DNA from: Camillea tinctor
Lineage: Eukaryota > Ascomycota > Sordariomycetes > Xylariales > Xylariaceae
DNA length: 64,000 nt
Assembly: GCA_022578605.1 (NCBI GenBank)
Contig: MU394159.1
Span: 23,627-87,626, forward strand
Direction of reading: 5' to 3'
A program made the translations under genes and the position numbers. The notes below the pieces were generated by a model. The model saw only the letters and a program-made list of their open reading frames with translations, ran no database searches and was not told the origin of the DNA. This document shows positions 22,131-34,537 of the stretch, in pieces. Position 1 is the first letter of the stretch; every line of letters starts with the position of its first letter.

Positions 22131-25100
22131 TTTGACTAGGCTTATTGAATGATAGTGAAGTGTGGGAATGAGTGGCTGAAAACAGATGAATTTAGATTAA
22201 GGATTTGTCGTTATAACAAAAGATTCGACACCAGGTCGTTTGAGAACCGAATTTGTGCTTAGGTGATGTGTGAAGATAGGGAACATCTGGATTAGTCGGT
22301 TTGTTGCTGCTGGTCAGCGCTGTTTATATGTTCATCCGAACGGCCTCACACAGGACGATGCACTGGTGATCATTCCCCGGCGGGGAAAACGGCAAATTTC
22401 TTCAAACGAGGAGCCGGCAATTTCAGACGCGATAGATCAGACGAGACGGAGGCGATCAAACGGAGATTGTGTTTTGCACCTCACTCTCGGGTCTTGGCGT
22501 CACGGAGTGAACCGAAACGATGACTCGATTTGCCCTCCAATCTAAGCATAGTAGAGGAGCATGCGGCATTGAATCTCATAACCCGGCACGAAAATCGTAC
22601 AATATATGGTCTATGTAAGGGTCCCTCTTTCTTTACTATATATGTCTAAAATACTGAATGCAGGCGAAATTCGGTCCACGGCACGACATCCCGACCTCAA
22701 CTCCCCCTTGTGAGAGAACTTCCCAATGCATGAGACACGGCATGATATTTTACCAAGTATCCATAGAATCCTTACCAGTACTTTGAGCAGACATGCGACT
22801 AGCAATGACATATTGCCGAGCCTAATGAAACCTCCAAGTATTATCTTAAACCATCCGCACTGACATAATCACCAGTGGTGATTCGAGATCCGCCGGATCC
22901 AGAGTTATGCCGTTAAGTATGTTGCAATTTTATTCTCCGTAGTCAATAGACTCTAGCTCTCAACTATTTACTTAAATATACTATTACTACGCCCAGGTGC
23001 TCCTGAATCCTATCGCAAACGCAGCTTCTTAGACAATAACGAGCTACCTAGTCGATGGGTAAAAAGTGACAAAACAGCCAAGATCGCATCTTAACATGAT
23101 TCATGTATCAATAATTATAGATATAAAACACTGCTGTGTGAGGGAAGTTGTCTATCAAATAGGCAACGGCATATGGAAAGAAACCCCCACGTAAAGTTAT
23201 AGAATAGAACTCGACAGGGCACTTGAATTGGGTATATTTAGTGGGAAAGAGAATATGTATAAGTAGGAAATCCTTTGTCTTATAGTTCAATCCATAAACC
23301 AACCGCCCCATCACTAGATTTTTAAACACACAGACAGTTCGGTGTATAAAATTGACATTTAGGGTTGAACGAACGAATTACTTGAATATATAGTGGAGCA
23401 TGGGTAAGTTCTCCGTGGTCGTTACCAACATTCCGCCATTATTATCGACATAATCAATTTCTACTATGCGGGTTGTGCTAGATATGCAAACTATTGGTAA
23501 ACCATTGGGGTGGACTGGCTGTGTAATAAGGCGCCATGCGTTCCATAATCCACACTGGAAGAAAAGGAAAGAAAAAAAGATAACTCCATTATAACGGATC
23601 GCTCAAATTATTCAAATATAATTCATCTAATAATGAATATTGTTTTCCGTAAGTAATCAGGTAGTGTCGTCAATTTTTCCAAAGCAACCCCCCAAATTCC
23701 CGAAGTTGATCAAAGAGGTTTGTCCTTCACCTAGGGCGAAATGACCGAAGAACATGCTCAAGCGCCTGAACATCAAACCTCTATTGAAATGAAAACTCCC
23801 AGCTGGAATTTCACATAGTAGCTATATTACCATTTTTATACATTGTCGCCTCAATACACGCTATTGCCTGATACTCTAACCCTTCCAAAGTCCATTTGTG
23901 TAGACATAATCAAAATCCCGCCTTAAGGTCATATTATATGAGGATTTTAGAAGTAGTTATGAACTCAAAATGAACCATACTCATATGAGTGTTGTGAGTC
24001 GATTAATAGTCCTAGCCTATGGTTACTTCCATTCCGGCGTCAGCTGGAATGTTATAAACCATGTTCCTGTTCCCGATTCGTAATATGATTTACATGAGGA
24101 GGACGAAGAATACGATAGTAGTCAAGTGTCTAGGAGACTTCCATCAGGTTCTGCCCCAGACTCGTGTTGACCAATATCATAGATTCAAGCGGATGACAAA
24201 AGTATCCAGTGCCTGGAGTTACGATGTCGTGACATCTTATTCGCGTGAAATATTGCTTTATGTGAGACCTACGGTCACTAAGACGTCGACGAGAAGAGAA
24301 TATACAAGGAGAGCTAGGTAATTTCTTAGCGACAGCTTCTATTGGAGCTTAAAACATCATACCCATATCTCCTTATCATCATCGCCCACGCCCCATAGAC
24401 ATTCCTACCGTATGACAATAAAAGTGGGAATAACACACAACTTCCTATATCTGTAGATGGTCATTAAAGATCAGTACAACAAACACCGAAACCGAGTTCA
24501 TAGGCATGAAATCTCCGCTTCTGGATGCAATAATGTATTTATAGCACCTCCAAGTCGCGGGATGGACAATTCGTCTGGTTCTCCTGATTACCTGTTGTGC
24601 TCTCGTCACCTTTTTGTTACCCAATACTATATGAGGTTAATACTAGACCTAAGCTGATGATAGAGGATTATACATACCGGAACTTTTGTTAAACGATAAC
24701 TGTGATGGTGTCATTAATATTAAGCTGACAGAGTAGTATGCAGATATGTGTTTTTTTCTCCTGGATATCTCAATCACTCCACATACATAGTCTAGTAGGT
24801 AATATCAATAGATGACAATAAGAATATTTCTATGGACAATTTCCATGAGTAGGTCTCTGCTTCTAGTCAACTCAAGACTATGTATGTATTGCTAACTTCC
24901 GTTCTAGTGGTATACTATAGGGAAAACTTAAGTCCATGGGAAATCACACCTGATAACTATTGGAGGGCCTATAAAGCATGTAACGACTATATACAATATT
25001 CGTTAATTACTGACAAATATCTCACCTCCTAGTGGATTTTTGCGAATAGTGTACTATACTACCCAACGGCTTTCTTCCTTTGTTACGTCAGTAGATGACT

Positions 25101-25142
25101 CAGCAGGCCTTAGTATTTAGTCCCTTTTTGGGTTTCATCATT

Positions 25143-25143
25143 A

Positions 25144-25184
<41 letters not shown>

Positions 25185-25185
25185 A
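25143..25185. repeat. Compound microsatellite (TC)n(AC)n
   Basis: A run of about ten TC repeats directly followed by about ten AC repeats. Confidence 0.95.
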
Positions 25186-26213
25186 GCATATAGCACAATA
25201 CAGACCATTGTGCCCAGTGCCCGTGTGTGTCATATGGGGTCATCCCCCACATCCCTAAGGAGACATTACTCGTCCTGATATCCTACATATTTGCTGTTAA
25301 GGGAAAGGCGATCCTCAGAAACTGAATCTTCCTCGTAGTTCTAATAACTAGCCTATTCTTTTAAACCAGGGGTAAACATGGTTTTCTGTTGCAGTGCCAT
25401 ATATATGAGCTAATTGTCAAAAGGCAATTAGCATATGCTTTTGTCTGTGATATTTTCCGTATCCCCGTTAATGCATTCTTAGACCTCAACGCAAGGAGTG
25501 GATTGCCTGGATTAGCGTAAAGTCTTCATAGCCGGTATGTGCTAAGTGATCATAACCTATTTTGTTATCCTACTCGTACCGGTCTCCATAACCTTGTCCC
25601 TCAACATGCTATTTGTAGTCAATGTTTGGTAGCACAATTAAAATCACTATCAGTTTAGTTTGTGCCTGGTTACAAAGTCTTGACAGCTCAAGAAAGAAGA
25701 AAAGGGATGGGTGGTTTCTACCTAGCTGCGATCCAAACTCACCACAAAGTAATTTGGACCTAAAAGCGAAGAGGTACTATAACGGACTTTCTATCTAGTG
25801 AAACCCGAGTGTCACTCAACTAACTATAACATCTTCTAGCTATTAGCTATTGACAGCTGAAGGTACACCTTACAACTAATTAGACTTCGATATACATAGA
25901 ACAGCAGAGGCTCTCTAGGAAGCCGATTTGCACGGGTAGGTAGAGCATGTAAACAGTGGTATCCACGGCAGGAACCTGTCACTAGTAAATCCTACAGGAA
26001 GACGGTGGAAAGACTGACAAATATAAGGGAAAGAAATCATAGCTACAGCCATGATAGCAAGTTTGTTAGGTTATAGCTGTAGGATGTGTTAGACAGTGGG
26101 AAGCTTACTACAATCGTCGACTACTGCGGGGAGTGAGTTTCCCCCATCCGATAAAACATCATAGTACATTGTCTATACATATACTTCGTAAGTGAAGGGA
26201 TGCGGCAGCCTAT

Positions 26214-26249
26214 TTCTTTCTTTCTTTCTTTCTTCCTTCCTTCCTTCCC
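26214..26249. repeat. Tetranucleotide microsatellite (TTTC)n(TTCC)n
   Basis: Consecutive TTTC units passing into TTCC units within 36 bases. Confidence 0.95.
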
Positions 26250-27173
26250 TGCATTGATCTGGGCCATGAGAAGACCGTTGTGCAATTTAGATGGATGAAG
26301 TTTCTGGAGGTTGTTTCTTGAAAATCCCATTTTGGTGTCATTCTATACACCCCTTTCCGAACATTTTGCTCGTGTCTCATACGAACGAGGTGCTGAAAAC
26401 ATTATACAAGAACTACAGTTAAAATATATAGCAGGTTTCACATATAATTCAATAGTAACTTAGAATAGAATATCGGGTTAAAACTTGTCAGTAGAGCATG
26501 TGGTAAGTATCCTTATATATAAATGCGTTTATGCGCATTATATTATCTAGAAGGAACTTGCATAGAACAAAGTTCATGGCCTTAATTCCAAGCTAATAGA
26601 CGTACTTATTCAAATAAAGTCGAAGGGTCCAGTGTTTACGAAAGCCCCTTTCCCCTTCCCGATTGCGTACACCTACCGGACTCAAGCCTGTAATGGTTCA
26701 ATACTTAGAGAGGTCTCTTCAATGTCCATGCATATCAAGGCAGGTACTTGAGATACTCCATCTATAAAAATGTAAAGCAATGCTGATCTAATAATTCTTC
26801 AAAATGTAGAATAATAGCCAGTTAAGAAACGGGATTAAGCCCCCCCCCCCCCCCTTTACGTATGTCGGACTACCCCAACCATGGAGGCTTACATAGGTTC
26901 ACTTATGTGCATACTGTCTTAGAATCCATTGGAGATAACGCTTGAGCTTCGGATTCCGAATATACTTGTGCATCGGGTTTGCGGCACAAGCTAGTGGCGG
27001 ATGCGAACCTTACACAGATAGCATTGGATAACATTAGGTAACCCCTCAATATCACCTTCATATAGCGACCCCTCTCACTCATCATACTTCCCCATTACTA
27101 CCATACATTCTTCTCCTTAGACTTCGCTTTCCAATCTGCATTTTGAGAAATATCATATAAGAATCCTCTAACA

Positions 27174-27791
27174 ATGTCAGCCACCCAAAACACCCACGAT
27201 GAATCCGGCAGAGCTACTAAGCCCGTACCTTCAGCTCAACTTGCTCCTGATCTGCCTCAGCCCACCACCTATATAACAACGCACAACGACAAAGGGCTGG
27301 CGACTGTGCATTCAGCTAGACCAGCCAAGTGGACATCTTTTGAGGGCGGTACTATGGGATTCAATCAGGTATACACGAATCCATCTCCCGTGGACCTCAA
27401 CGACGGCACAGACATTAAATTCCACGATGATATCATTGCGGGTGGCAAACTAGGACTTGCAACTAAATCAGGAACCGTTTGCCGCATGGTGGACTTCTCG
27501 CCGGGGTATGTGTGTATGATGCACCGAACGCAATCGCTGGATTTTGGCATCGTAGTTGAGGGAGAAGTAGATATGCTGCTAGACGACGGTAGTTCTACCC
27601 GCATGAAACGTGGTGATATTGCCGTACAGCGTGCAACTATGCACGCCTGGAGGAACGCGAGCACAACTGGCTGGGCTCGCATGGTGTTTGTTTTGCAGGA
27701 CACAAAACCATTGTTCGTTGGTGGGAAACGGTTTGGCGAGGATTATGGGAAAGGTACCGAAGGCCTGCCGCGTAGTGGGAATGACGATTAA
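27174..27791 (+). CDS. Cupin type-2 domain protein
   Basis: A single exon of 205 residues. The first half is a small N-terminal extension with DNKGLATVHSARPAKW-like text that fungal cupins of this group share. The cupin barrel covers about residues 95-185. Motif 1 appears as MHRTQSLDFGIVVEGEVDM with the metal-site histidine and glutamate. Motif 2 appears as RGDIAVQRATMHAWRNAS with a histidine and asparagine. No signal peptide is seen, so it is probably cytosolic. Members of this group often sit beside biosynthetic genes, but no synthase is in this window, so no function is assigned. It lies alone, downstream of a gene-free stretch. Confidence 0.85.
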   Translation: MSATQNTHDESGRATKPVPSAQLAPDLPQPTTYITTHNDKGLATVHSARPAKWTSFEGGTMGFNQVYTNPSPVDLNDGTDIKFHDDIIAGGKLGLATKSGTVCRMVDFSPGYVCMMHRTQSLDFGIVVEGEVDMLLDDGSSTRMKRGDIAVQRATMHAWRNASTTGWARMVFVLQDTKPLFVGGKRFGEDYGKGTEGLPRSGNDD

Positions 27792-28134
27792 GGCGTCGGT
27801 ACCGTGTATTAAGAACACGGCCCAATCCCCAGTACCTAAGATATCATTTTTTTGTTCCTTTTATCTCTCCTGGAGAAATATGGTATAATATGCATAAGCA
27901 GAGATTGATATATACCTTGGCTCAAAGGGGCAAGGAACTAATCGGTCTCGCGAGGCTGATGATGCCACTGGAATAGCTGGGATAAATATGTAAAGGATAT
28001 CAACCTTTAAAACGACGGGTATAAGAAATTTGATACCGTGATGATGTGTAGATTGTGACAGCTATCAGGCAGACTTCATTGTGGGTGATATACCACTACA
28101 GTTGGCCTTTTCGTGACGTTTCGCAAACGCTAGT
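27792..28134. other. 3'-3' spacer
   Basis: About 340 bases between the cupin and arylsulfotransferase-like genes, both of whose 3' ends face it. Nothing recognisable. Confidence 0.4.
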
Positions 28135-29753
28135 CTAACCCCTGATTATAGAGCCAACTGAGTCACCAGAGGAGGTATCGACGACATTAGTTGTGCCGAT
28201 GACATTGCCATCGGCATCAAGAGCGTCCACACGGACAAATGATACGGGCTTAGGGGGAGCAATGGCCGTTTCAAAGCCATTTTTAGGAACTGTAACCAGA
28301 TGCTCGAGTGAGATATGGGATGCGCCGCCAGACTACACAGAAAGCAATAATGTCAGTTAAAAGTCATTTGGAGCAACCTTGACGGACTGGAACTACTGAC
28401 CAGGGACCATGATGCAACTTTGGTAGCACCATTCCAACTAACATAAACATTGGGATCGACGAAAGCGATGCTAGGCGACCAAGTTGGCTCTCCAACCCAG
28501 TCGAGCTTGTAGACACGATATAAAGGGCCACCGCCATCGGGAACACTGTCCCACGGTCGAATCTGAATATCCATTATAACCTCACCAGTCGAGGTAAATT
28601 CGGTAAATGCCGGCACAACCCCCCACCCAATGACAACGTTGCCGTTTGGTAGAAGATGATATCCGCCCTGTGCCCATGCCTGCACGCTCTGTGGGTGGTA
28701 AAGCTCAGAGACAACCTTCACAGTCATAGCGTCGTAATCGAGAGCAATACGTAAACCGCGCGTACAATCCACCGAGCAACCAGATGTAGGGGAGTTCGTG
28801 TGCATATTGTGATTATCGAACAGGGTAATTTCGGTTTGAGACGAGTTGACAAAGCGCGCGTCGTGCTGAAATGCGAAGTTGGTTGCCTTTCCATCACTCA
28901 GATCCAGAAACGAGTTGTGGACGCCACCGACCTGCCAGATTCGACTGCCATCGGTACCGTTGATCAGAGCAACGGTCCTAAGATGCCTGATGGATATCAG
29001 GTAATTCCCCTCAACGGTTTTTGATATAGCGTTCATATGAAACCAATCCCACCCGTGTTGCTGGTCTGGTACGTAGCCGTCGGCCAAGTTCTCCGCCCAG
29101 TCGAAGTGATCACTCGCCTTCCACGTAAAGCGCACTTCGCCTGTTGCGATATCAACTTCCTGGAATGCACAATCTAGTACCTCGGCGTTGACAGGACCAT
29201 TCACGGACGTCAAGTCGGCGAATATGGTATGATAATTGTTCATTATAGCGCCTCCGTCGTTTGTCAAGTGGAAGTCGTGACTGTCAGCACCGGTGTCGAG
29301 GTTAGATGTCGTGATATTTTTGAATAGCCTATACGAAGGATCGATCATCATACCACCTCCCGAACCATGTCCTTTCCAATCAACACCCGACCAAAAAGTC
29401 AAGTATTGGGTGCCATTATACACTTGCATCCTAGTGTCAGTACCTCCATCCCACTTCGGATCAGCGTAGACCAAGCTGAGGTCCTTGCTGTCGAGGATCA
29501 TAGGGCTGCGGCCTTGACCTGGGATTCCAGGTGCTAGAAATATGTGCGAACCTACAGTGGAGGCGCTCTTATTCCATACGTTAACTTGGAACCGTGGAGA
29601 GATCAAGTCGGAAGAGTAATAGGACTGATTAGGGCGTGTCCCGAATACGCCGTCGTTGTAATCAGCATAGGTTTCAAGCAAAGGCAAATCCGCGACCACA
29701 CGCGCGACTCCGTAAACAAGCGAAACGAGTGAATAGAGGCTTAGCGGAGCCAT
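28135..29753 (-). CDS. Secreted arylsulfotransferase (ASST)-like protein
   Basis: Two exons on the minus strand, 28401-29753 and 28135-28332, are separated by a 68-nt intron with a CTGAC branch, giving 516 residues. The start at 29753 is preferred over one 33 bases upstream because it begins directly with a signal peptide (MAPLSLYSL...ARVVA). The body reads as a fungal ASST/PQQ-like beta-propeller: SHDFHLTNDGGAIMNNY, QQHGWDWFHMNAI, GNYLISIRHLRTVALING, FQHDARFVN and LLPNGNVVIGWG are characteristic. Several N-x-S/T sites fit an extracellular protein. Bacterial ASSTs move sulfate between phenols; the fungal secreted branch has no established substrate, so catalysis is not assumed. The C-terminal exon encodes a small Ig-like or carboxy extension. 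Confidence 0.82.
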
Positions 29754-32474
29754 CTTGGTCAGATAATAGGTCGAACACAATCGCACGAGAATTATCAGGT
29801 TGACGTCCGGGCAGGGGGAGGCGATATGAGCATGCTGAAGTACTTGTAAAATATATACTATCTATATTCCAAGGGGAAAAAACCGAATGGGGCAGCTCCC
29901 GTTCAAGACAACGCGGTTTTCCGATGCCAATACGTAATGTGTAGTGGATCGACTGGGGACGAGAACCGGGGCTGGATGGACCGGGCACTTACCAAATTCT
30001 AAGAGATGAAAATCACCATAAATTCACTAACTCGCTTGCATGGGATAAATTGCCACCCTGTAGCACATGAGATCTTCAGCTTTTATCCACTCTCGCGCTG
30101 AACCCAGCTGCCAGGTACCAGCATTAGCAGCTGATCAGTACTGAATCTAGTTATAGACGGAACAGAGGGCTATAGAATTCTAAACTGGGGATTGATCAAA
30201 GATGGAAGGAGATGTTTATGAAACTCCAGTCGCTCAATATACTCACCAAGATAGGTTGCTTTACGGCCTGAACAGTAAGATACTACATATACACACCGTA
30301 ACTGGTTGTGCTAGTATATGGAGTTTTAATTGGAAGATAGCTCGACGTGCATACGCAGGTCTCGTACATGACTAGCAAGATAGGGGCTTTTCTAGGGGGA
30401 AGAGAAGTGTGGAAGTCATGGTTTTTATTAAACTACGGTTACACGCTTACAGCAAACTAGAGAGACGTCCTATATCTCTATCCCTAGCTCTAGCAGGCCT
30501 GTGTCTCCAAAGAGAAAATAATCTACTGTCATATTCACATTCCATGGAAGACTGCTCCACATTGATATCGTGAGGAGTAATTTATAAGCTTTTTCATCCT
30601 GAGCAGGGCTGCAGGGGAGGAGGGCTACATTGATGCACTAGGTGTGTTAACGTGCGACGGAGTTTCGGTGGTGCTTAGACAACCTTGACAGAACACGCGT
30701 CCAACTGTGTGTAAGCTTGTCTCGAGCGAAACAACCAATTAAAACAACGTTAACATGATTTTCCAGTCAAGGGGGATGTTTGTATATTACGTGTGGCTCA
30801 ACACCATAATATATAGCACGTCTTGGCAAGTCTCAAGAGAGCATCCTTTTGCCGAATCGTCTGCCTTCTCTATCTTCTCTTAAGGCTTGGCTTTCAATGT
30901 CATATACTCCGTACTGCCTAGTTAACCCAGGTAGAACTATTCAGTTGCCTCATATAGTAGTGAAGGAAATCCTCCTTTGATTTTTAAATCCAAGACGAGA
31001 CTGGAAGGACACAACCGATTGCAACATCATCTGATCATATACACCGAAACATCTCGGCCAAACTCACGATCGGCTACTTACCTGACTGTTGGAGAAAGAG
31101 ACCTCCGAGTTTTATAATGTTGATCACTCTACCCCTATCCCCAAGCAGCCAAGGCCTGTCTTCTAATCCTACCAATGCCCGCTGAAATGACATAGTAATA
31201 AATAATATGCAACAATGACAACATCGCATTAGCAACTTACAACATTCGGGTCCTCTTGGCGTACATTTCGTTATCTGTCATCATTTCCAAAGCTATACTT
31301 CCACGGCAATGTTCTGCCGACGTGTTGTTTCCCCTCACTCTACCTCATCCATCATCCAGCCCATTTATGCTACTTAACGGTGCCAAGCCAAAGCTAAGAT
31401 TACGAGGCGATGGATCAACGTCAATCTTGTATTCAGATGCGATCGTTTCCGATCCCTAAGTACCTCTAATCAATCTGTATGTACATACCCTCCCGAAGCT
31501 CGGTCCACTGCACATTATGTTGTACACCTCAGAGCCCCCCTGTTCGATGCTGATATCGAGTTTATAAGTCTATTCGTGGAGAATAGGAGTTTCCGATTTG
31601 AGTCAAAGTTCTATCTCAACAAGAATGCTTGTTTTACTTAAGAGCTAATTACTGTAGATAATATCAGGCGTTACTAGGTTTGTATTTTCCCTTAGACTTC
31701 TGGTCAGCACCGACAGTACCTTCTAAATAATTAATGTACATACCTAGGCTGCTAGGTTAGGTCAATATTCTTTTAAGTTGACGCCAGTATTGCTATTCAG
31801 CCAAGACTAATTACATACTTTCCATCCCGCGTTCACCAGTATGGGACCCAATCGGGAATGAAAGTAGTACATGGTTTGTAAATACTTAGCAAAAGGCTAT
31901 TAAAAAGTCAGCATGCTTCAAATTGTTTTCCCGTAAGACAAGGCTACATGCATGTAATAGGTAAGCTTATTATAATACAAACTTTAAGACAATCATCAAA
32001 CGCTAGAGCTCTCAATGGGTGTTGAAGCCCATATACAGACTAACTCTAAGCATGACTACATCTAGTAGGTCGGTATACTCAATATAAATCTTACCTTATT
32101 TGCCTCCATGAGGCTGAACCATGGTGCATGTTCAGCACTAGACATTGAGTCTGCTCTTCAATCTGGTCTGGTATAAGCCAACTCATCATCCTATTTACCG
32201 GTACCCCAATTACCTCCCAATTCCATGCCACAAGGAGTAAGTTGCGATGGTTTGATATAGACCAGCAAATCGATGTTTATCATTGAGTTACTTAGACGAT
32301 GAGCTTAAGATCAGTACATAGACTGTATGGAGCAGAAAACCTTTGGGTGGGCGCTTAACAGCATAAGTGAAGTCGCACAGTGCCTACATCAACTGATTAT
32401 GATATATGTTACGTTCTACCTCCATCTTGGGATATCTCTTTGCTATAAAGGCTAAAATGTAGGAACTTGTCAAC
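29754..32474. other. Intergenic region without recognised genes
   Basis: About 2.7 kb upstream of the ASST-like gene. Mixed-composition DNA with short ORFs of no recognisable content. It ends at the 5S rRNA gene. Confidence 0.4.
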
Positions 32475-32593
32475 ACGTACGACCATAGGACTCAGAATAT
32501 TCGGCATCCCGTCCGCTCTGCCCTAGACAAGCTGGGTACCGCCAGATTAGTAGTTGGGTCGGTGACGACCAGCGAATCCCTGGTGTTGTACGT
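32475..32593 (+). rRNA. 5S ribosomal RNA gene (divergent copy)
   Basis: A 119-nt stretch with the classic fungal 5S blocks: ACGACCATAGGA near the 5' end, ATCCCGTCCGCTCT, TTAGTAGTTGGGT, ACCAGCGAATCCCTGG and TGTTGTACG. Helix I pairs ACGTACGAC with the 3' GTTGTACGT, and helix II pairs ACTCAG with CTGGGT. Both are intact although the bases differ from the usual sequence, suggesting compensatory change. A T-run at about 32595-32601 fits a Pol III terminator. Dispersed 5S genes are normal in Pezizomycotina. Whether this variant is expressed is unknown. Confidence 0.85.
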
Positions 32594-32805
32594 CTTCTTT
32601 TTGGCACGTTTTTGTTCCCTTTTGCCGCCAACTATATATCAACATGTCAACTCAGGTTGTTACTACTCGACGGAAGAGACTCTAGTATTAAAATCATTGA
32701 GATGTTTGTTTATCAACTAGCGAAAGGGGCCTAAGAGAGCCATGTGCTTGAAATAGCCGTCAATAACTTCTCAAACTCACAAGATTAATTTTTGGTCTGT
32801 TAAGT

Positions 32806-33561
32806 TCAAGGTACTAAGCAACTTGTGCTGTGATCTTTTCGTAATAGAAAACCTGCAGAGCATCCGTAATTCTGGCCAAATCGACTTGCCTCCCATACCA
32901 TGCCACAAGCTGGAACACTCATATCAGAACTCGCTCAATAGGCCCACTAAGACGTACCCCCATCTAACTCGTAGCACTTATCAGCAGGGATTCTCTCGCC
33001 CTGATCCCACTGCACCAGGAAGTTAGTATTATGCAATTTTAGTCATGGCAAGATACCTACGTGTTCGTGAACACAACCACCAACCCAGAGCCATCTGTCC
33101 GTAGTCGAGTACTGCGCGTATGACATATTCGTGCTAGCATCGAAGCACCAAGCAGTATTTTGCTCGCTTCCTAGTTTGTTTCCACTACAGAAAAGGGGCC
33201 AGATATTATTAGGTCCTGAAGCGTACCCCGGATGGTGTTGCTGTTGTACGTTCTACTTAGTATATGTCTTCTTCTATTGTAGGAAGTAATAGGGTGAAAT
33301 TAAGTAAAATCGAGAACCAACTGTATAGACTGAATCTATCAGGGAGAACATTGTTCTGGGATCACCATCAACCACAAACGCACGATAGAAATCATACGCC
33401 CTCTGTGCAGTCTCCTCCACAGTAATAGAGTCGTCCGGCTCACAAAGAGCCGGGGGAGCTGATAGATTGCACAGGTTTTCTCTCTTGTCGTGTGCAACCG
33501 GTGCAGCAAGGCCAATGGCGGGCGCCAAGACGCCGGCGCAGAGGAATCGTGAAACCTGCAT
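32806..33561 (-). CDS. Secreted SnoaL/NTF2-like protein with cysteine-rich C-terminus
   Basis: Four exons on the minus strand, 33322-33561, 33061-33240, 32958-33009 and 32806-32909, assemble to 191 residues; only the first exon is a long ORF. Joins use GTTGGT, GTAGGT and GTACGT donors, and the second intron has a TACTAAC branch. A signal peptide covers about 1-20 (MQVSRFLCAGVLAPAIGLAAPV). The middle reads ETAQRAYDFYRAFVVDGD, then Y-x-QHHPGYASGPN across the first junction, as in SnoaL/NTF2-like folds. The C-terminal part is rich in Trp and Cys (WLWVGGCVHEHW, CYELDGACGMVWEASRFG). The exon chain keeps frame through all joins and ends at a stop, which supports it. No function can be assigned; it may be an apoplastic protein. 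Confidence 0.72.
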
Positions 33562-34537
33562 TTTTATCGTGATGTGAATGGCAATGTTAAACATGAGAAA
33601 CTTGCGGGGTTGGTGGAATTCATGGTGATTATATATGTAGCTGTAGGATATATAACAGTCAATGATCCCTCTATGTATTTCGAGGCGGGGAAGTTCTTCA
33701 ACCAAAATTCGCCATGGCTGCATATAGATTTAGCCGCCTTGATGTCAATTTACCATCATCTATACACATCATCCGAACGAAACCTCACCAAGATAATGGA
33801 GGCAGGACTACCCATCTACAACAAACCCTTTTAGTATATGCACTAATGGATAAAGTCTGCTGCCCGGGGAATCCAATCAAGAATGCTTCAAGAGTCTTGG
33901 ATATACTCAGCCAAGGTGAGACCTCCACCTCGCCCTCACACAGAGCTAGTGTTCATATCAATAGGGGTCTTCCCGAGCTCCTAGGGTTATCAGCCTGCCC
34001 CTCTCACGTTATCTGAAAATCAACGTAACTAAATTACGACGTTGTCTTTTTCTTCTTTTATTTCTCTCTCTCTCTCTCTCTTTTTTTCCTTCTTTTTTTT
34101 TTCTCGTTGCGATTAGGCATATATTGAAGACTTTCACCCCCATGCTGTTTAGTCTTTAAGTAGGAGGAGGCTTTCGGGGTAATATTATAATGTTCTTAAG
34201 GGAGCAGAGTTAAGATATGTATGATACATAATTGACTATATATACGGATGGATGATAGGAGGTAGGTTATACTTTTGGGCGTTGCGAGGATGTTGGAGAG
34301 ATAAGTCCTTAGTACATACAACAGAGCTACCGAGATATTAATCTATAGTGGGATACGCCATACGCCATACCCCACTAGTATCTGAACTAATATTGTAGGT
34401 TATGTACGTCATGGGCTCCCATTGATGCATACATGTAAAGTATCGCGGCTATGCAGGCCCCCACTAACTCCATCCCTTTCATCTCACTGTGGGGGAACGA
34501 TATGTTTACTACCTACCTAACCTAGGTACTTCCACTT
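33562..34537. other. Divergent intergenic region with CT microsatellite
   Basis: About 1 kb between two divergent genes. Contains a polypyrimidine stretch with (TC)n and T runs at about 34051-34107. Short ORFs here are not convincing. Confidence 0.45.

Larger units (their letters stand above)
22131..27173. other. 5-kb gene-free region
   Basis: No ORF or exon chain with recognisable content was found on either strand. It holds microsatellites (25143-25185, 26214-26249) and a 15-C run at 26840-26854, and otherwise AT-leaning unique-looking DNA without an obvious RIP signature. It may contain old degraded repeat remnants or unrecognised non-coding transcripts. Confidence 0.45.

Noticed and set aside
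22270..22545. 91-codon + strand ORF upstream of the BAS2-like gene
   Set aside because: No signal peptide, no recognisable domain, and it overlaps the likely promoter of the minus-strand effector gene.
27940..27960. GTCTCGCGAG match to the introner core outside an intron
   Set aside because: A single 10-base match with no similarity on either side.
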